Source of the DNA: Variovorax sp. CAN15
GTDB taxonomy: Bacteria; Pseudomonadota; Gammaproteobacteria; Burkholderiales; Burkholderiaceae_C
Assembly (NCBI RefSeq): GCF_030462475.1
Contig: NZ_JASMRZ010000003.1
Span: forward strand, 1-63,030
DNA: 63,030 nucleotides
Direction of reading: 5' to 3'
Shown: positions 60,512 to 63,030 of the stretch, one piece after another
Position numbering within the stretch: position 1 is the first letter of the stretch
How the letters are laid out: each line of letters opens with the position of its first letter
Made by a program: the position numbers and the translations under genes
The notes under the pieces: generated by a model
Seen by the model: the letters and a program-made list of their open reading frames with translations, nothing else
Database searches by the model: none
Told to the model about the DNA's origin: nothing

Positions 60512-61453
60512 ATGCGCCGCAAGATCCCGCCCCTGCAGACCCTCGTGTGCTTCGACGCCGCCGCGCGCCACGAGAGCTACACGCGCGCCGCGCAGGAACT
60601 GGCCCTCACGCAGAGCGCCGTGTCGCGCCAGATCGGCACGCTCGAAGCCTTCCTGGGCGTGGCGCTGTTCCGCCGCACGCGGCACGGCGTGGCGCTCACG
60701 GCCAGCGGCGCGGCCTACGCGCGGCAGATCAGCAAACGGCTGGAAGCGATGGAGCGCGACACGCTCGACGCCATGGCGCACCAGGGCGAAGGCGGCTCGC
60801 TCTCGCTGGCGGCCGTGCCCACCTTCGCCACCCGCTGGCTGATGCCGCGCCTGAAGGGCTTCGCGGCGCTGCAGCCCGACGTGGTGGTGCACATCGAGAC
60901 GCGCACCCGCCCCTTTCTATTCGCCGACGCGGAGTTCGACGCCGCCCTCTACGCCGGCACGCCCGCGCAGGTCGAGAACTGGGCCGGCACGCGCGCGCTG
61001 CTGCTGATGCACGAGGACGTGGTGCCGGTGTGCAGCCCCGCCCTGCTGCCGCGCGGCAAGGCCGTGACACCCGCCGCCATCGCCAAGATGCCGCTGCTGC
61101 AGCAGAGCACGCGCCCCGACGGCTGGCGCCAGTGGTTCGACGCGCAGCAGATCGACGCGCCCAACGCGCGCGGCGGACCGCGCTACGAACTGTTCTCCAT
61201 CCTCGCCGCAGCCGCATCGCACGGCCTGGGCGTGGCGCTGATGCCGACGATGCTGGTGGCCGACGAGCTCGCGCGCGGCGAGCTGGTGGTGGCCTGCGCG
61301 CGGCCGCTCTCGGGCGAACGCAACTACTACCTCGTGACGCCCGAACGGGCCGACCAGCGGCCGCTGTTGAAATTCTTCAGCGACTGGCTGCTGGAGCAGG
61401 CGCGGCAGCCGGGGACCGCGCCTTCTTCGGCTGCGAGACGCGCTGCGGCCTGA
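60512..61453 (+). CDS. LysR-family regulator, GcvA-like, probable gcdH regulator
   Basis: The 313-aa protein has the helix-turn-helix [20 protein letters not shown], then [12 protein letters not shown], typical of the GcvA/GcdR subgroup. It is divergent from gcdH across a 197-nt gap. Its C-terminus, about 15 residues rich in Ala, Ser and Arg, lies inside the overlap of 77 nt with the convergent zeta-toxin-like gene, an unusual arrangement. The predicted inducer is glutarate or a related compound. Confidence 0.88.
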   Translation: MRRKIPPLQTLVCFDAAARHESYTRAAQELALTQSAVSRQIGTLEAFLGVALFRRTRHGVALTASGAAYARQISKRLEAMERDTLDAMAHQGEGGSLSLAAVPTFATRWLMPRLKGFAALQPDVVVHIETRTRPFLFADAEFDAALYAGTPAQVENWAGTRALLLMHEDVVPVCSPALLPRGKAVTPAAIAKMPLLQQSTRPDGWRQWFDAQQIDAPNARGGPRYELFSILAAAASHGLGVALMPTMLVADELARGELVVACARPLSGERNYYLVTPERADQRPLLKFFSDWLLEQARQPGTAPSSAARRAAA

Positions 61454-62198
61454 ACGGTCCCGCGACCTTCTCCAGCCACGGGTCGCAGACGGCGCGCAGT
61501 TCCGAATCCACGTCGAACCGCGGATCGCGCGCGTCGAACAGCACCGACTTCTTCGCCTGCGCGCGCACCAGCGAGAAGGCGTCTTTCTCCGAGCGGCTGT
61601 TGTCGAACATCAGCGTCATGTTCGCGATCTGCGCCGCGTGGCCGACCGCCGCCTGCGTGCGGGGAAAGCGCTCGATGAGCTTCCTGCGGTCCACGTCGTG
61701 GCCGCCCTGCTGCTTGCGCGTGCTCACGCGGAAGACGGACATGTCCACCGAGACCAGCCCCACGAAGAGCAGCACGACGAAGTAGCCGGCCTCCTGCATC
61801 GCGCGGATGTCGTCGGCCTTCGACTCGTGGCCGCCGCCGGGCAGCGGCTTCCAGTGCGAGAAGACGGTTTCGAAGGCGAAGGGCATGCGCTGGTCCATCA
61901 CCAGGCTCTTGAAGGCGCGCACGCCTTTCTGCGAGAGCACCTGCCAGCGCTCGTCGTCGTCGCGCAGGCGCTGGGCCCACGGCGGGATGTGACCGGTGGC
62001 GGGGTCGGCGTCGGGCAGGATGGACATCATCATGCGGTCGGCGTTGACCAGCGGCAGGCGCAGCGAGGGCGCCAGGCGCGAATACCAGAGGGTGGACTTG
62101 CCGGAGCCGTTGTGGCCCGCCAGAACGAAGGCCACCGGACGCGGGCCCTTCGTCTGCTCCAGCAGTTTCTCGAGCTTCGGCGGGCGGCTGCTGCTCAC
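61377..62198 (-). CDS. Zeta-toxin-like P-loop kinase
   Basis: The 273-aa protein has Walker A AGHNGSGKST (residues 27-36) and the zeta-toxin-like pattern with NADRMM and FETVFSHWKP. The family includes toxins that phosphorylate UDP-N-acetylglucosamine, and also related kinases with other roles. Translation begins at a GTG overlapping the stop of the upstream 115-aa gene by 4 nt (GTGA), as toxin-antitoxin pairs often do. The C-terminus is a Pro/Ala/Lys-rich tail that lies in the overlap with the convergent LysR gene. A toxin role is plausible, not shown. Confidence 0.8.
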   Translation of the reverse strand: MSSSRPPKLEKLLEQTKGPRPVAFVLAGHNGSGKSTLWYSRLAPSLRLPLVNADRMMMSILPDADPATGHIPPWAQRLRDDDERWQVLSQKGVRAFKSLVMDQRMPFAFETVFSHWKPLPGGGHESKADDIRAMQEAGYFVVLLFVGLVSVDMSVFRVSTRKQQGGHDVDRRKLIERFPRTQAAVGHAAQIANMTLMFDNSRSEKDAFSLVRAQAKKSVLFDARDPRFDVDSELRAVCDPWLEKVAGPFRPQRVSQPKKARSPAAAPAPAASR

Positions 62199-62542
62199 GC
62201 CTTGCTCGCGCGGAACCTGCCGTCGACCATGCGGCCGATGACCTTGGTGCCGTCGGCCGCTTCCCGCACGATCCTGCTCGGATCGGGCGGATAGGCAGAG
62301 TAGGCGTACACCTTGGCCGCGTTGGGGCCGCGGAAGACCACCGACCTGTCGATGCCGGGCTTGCCCAGCGCGCGGGCCGCCTTCTTCATCAGCACCGTGG
62401 TGTTGTCCTCGGGCCGCACCTGCGGACGCGGCGCCTTGCCGACCTTCACCAGCGTCATGCCGCGCCCCAGCACGGCCACCGGGCGGCCCTGCACCAGTTG
62501 CTCCGGGGAGCTGTCGCGCGCAGCGGTTTTTTGTCTTGCCAT
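62195..62542 (-). CDS. Small basic protein coupled to the zeta-like kinase
   Basis: The 115-aa protein begins MARQKTAARDSSPEQLVQGR and has a later AAKVYAYSAYPPDPSRIVRE. I do not recognise a domain, and the usual epsilon antitoxin fold is not evident. Its stop overlaps the kinase start, so it is made together with it. A partner or antitoxin role is inferred from position only. Confidence 0.6.
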   Translation of the reverse strand: MARQKTAARDSSPEQLVQGRPVAVLGRGMTLVKVGKAPRPQVRPEDNTTVLMKKAARALGKPGIDRSVVFRGPNAAKVYAYSAYPPDPSRIVREAADGTKVIGRMVDGRFRASKA

Positions 62543-62671
62543 GGGCGGATGATCGCTCAAAACCGCCACCTGCCGGCGTTCGGCCCTGCAAAGCCAGCGA
62601 TGCGGGCCGATGCGGAAACCCGCGTCCGGAAACGGCGAGCCATGACGCGTGGACGCGACAACACTGCTGGC

Positions 62672-63030
62672 ATGGCAGCAACTCCATCCTCCCTGGTCGA
62701 AGCGCTCGACTGGCCCCGCATCGAAGCCGACGTCGCCGCGCGCGGCTGCGCCACCACCGGCACCGCGCTCTTCACCCCGACGGAATGCGCCGCACTCATG
62801 GCCATGTACGACCGGCCCCGCCATTTCCGCAGCCGCGTCGTGATGCAGCGCCACGGCTTCGGCCAGGGCGAGTACCAGTACTTCGCCTATCCGCTGCCGC
62901 CCAAGCTGGCGGCATGGCGCGGCGCTCTTTATGAACGCCTCGCGCCGCTGGCCAACGCATGGGCGGCGGCGATGGGCCAGCCGGCCGACTATCCAGCGGA
63001 GCACGCCGCGTATCTCGCGCGCTGCCACGC
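62672..63030 (+). CDS. 2OG-Fe(II) oxygenase family protein, N-terminal part
   Basis: The reading frame from the ATG at 62672 (or an in-frame ATG at 62642) stays open for about 119 codons to the window end, and no stop is seen. The protein starts MAATPSSLVEALDWPRIEA and has YDRPRHFRSRVVMQRHGFGQ and EYQYFAYPLPPKLAAWR. I recall this pattern in a group of 2-oxoglutarate/Fe(II) dioxygenase-like proteins of Burkholderiales. The metal-binding motif would lie downstream, so the call cannot be confirmed here. Confidence 0.55.
   Translation, partial: MAATPSSLVEALDWPRIEADVAARGCATTGTALFTPTECAALMAMYDRPRHFRSRVVMQRHGFGQGEYQYFAYPLPPKLAAWRGALYERLAPLANAWAAAMGQPADYPAEHAAYLARCH

Overview
The window is 63 kb of GC-rich (roughly two-thirds GC by eye) chromosomal DNA from a betaproteobacterium. 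The gene style fits Comamonadaceae, and Variovorax is my best guess: many LysR regulators sit beside catabolic genes, there are several branched-chain-amino-acid-type ABC binding proteins, a Bug/TTT binding protein, and CaiB-type CoA-transferases. I see no rRNA, tRNA, CRISPR array, insertion sequence, integrase or plasmid/phage gene. Coding density is high and the region reads as core or accessory metabolic chromosome.

Layout. 1-3.2 kb: a low-GC gene-less stretch with imperfect repeats, a small membrane protein, a LysR regulator, a tiny protein and a metallophosphoesterase. 3.2-14.9 kb: a catabolic and uptake cluster with a Tat-exported amidase, a GntR repressor, a Rieske oxygenase, a glutamine-synthetase-like ligase, a [2Fe-2S] ferredoxin, a complete LIV-type ABC transporter and a second binding protein. 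15-26.5 kb: a phospholipase-D lipoprotein, a fused SpmA/SpmB-like membrane protein, an alkylsulfatase with divergent LysR, a flavin reductase, a BON-like protein, a DMT exporter with glutaminase, and an NAD(P)-binding oxidoreductase with divergent LysR. 26.5-38.3 kb: a long amide-utilisation operon with a Urt-type ABC transporter (five genes), aliphatic amidase AmiE, a MetX-like alpha/beta hydrolase, the MoxR ATPase AmiB, a VWA protein, the amide sensor AmiC and the ANTAR antiterminator AmiR. It is preceded by an RNA leader ending in a strong intrinsic terminator. 38.3-49.6 kb: LysR/DUF1127, an unknown 559-aa protein, a zinc-ribbon protein, then a LacI-controlled operon (intradiol dioxygenase, SDR, BKACE, MDR oxidoreductase, cupin, TTT binding protein, YtcJ-like amidohydrolase). 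49.6-56.7 kb: uracil-DNA glycosylase family protein, PEP-mutase/isocitrate-lyase family protein, L-serine dehydratase, M20 amidohydrolase, DUF3100 membrane protein, a divergent LysR and a CopD-like membrane protein. 56.7-63 kb: Ohr, a VOC protein, a glutarate-pathway pair (CaiB CoA-transferase, glutaryl-CoA dehydrogenase) with divergent LysR, a zeta-toxin-like kinase with a coupled small protein, and the start of a 2OG-Fe(II) oxygenase.

Most interesting points. (1) The Rieske oxygenase / GS-like ligase / ferredoxin / ABC transporter / amidase cluster has the logic of the aniline (gamma-glutamylanilide) pathway but a different gene set, with a repeated TTGCATGCA-type element that could be the GntR operator. 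(2) The amide operon carries a candidate ANTAR-controlled antitermination leader whose second hairpin and terminator are mutually exclusive. It also adds an ABC transporter, a VWA partner for AmiB and a MetX-like hydrolase to the known ami gene set. (3) A structured dispersed repeat of about 90 bp occurs four times, each time starting within 15 nt after a stop codon and in the same orientation as that gene. (4) A 240-bp double-hairpin element separates amiC from amiR. (5) The LacI operon suggests a CoA-transferase-free end to hydroxyquinol-type degradation using a beta-keto-acid cleavage enzyme. Functions are inferred from remembered family motifs; no database search was run.
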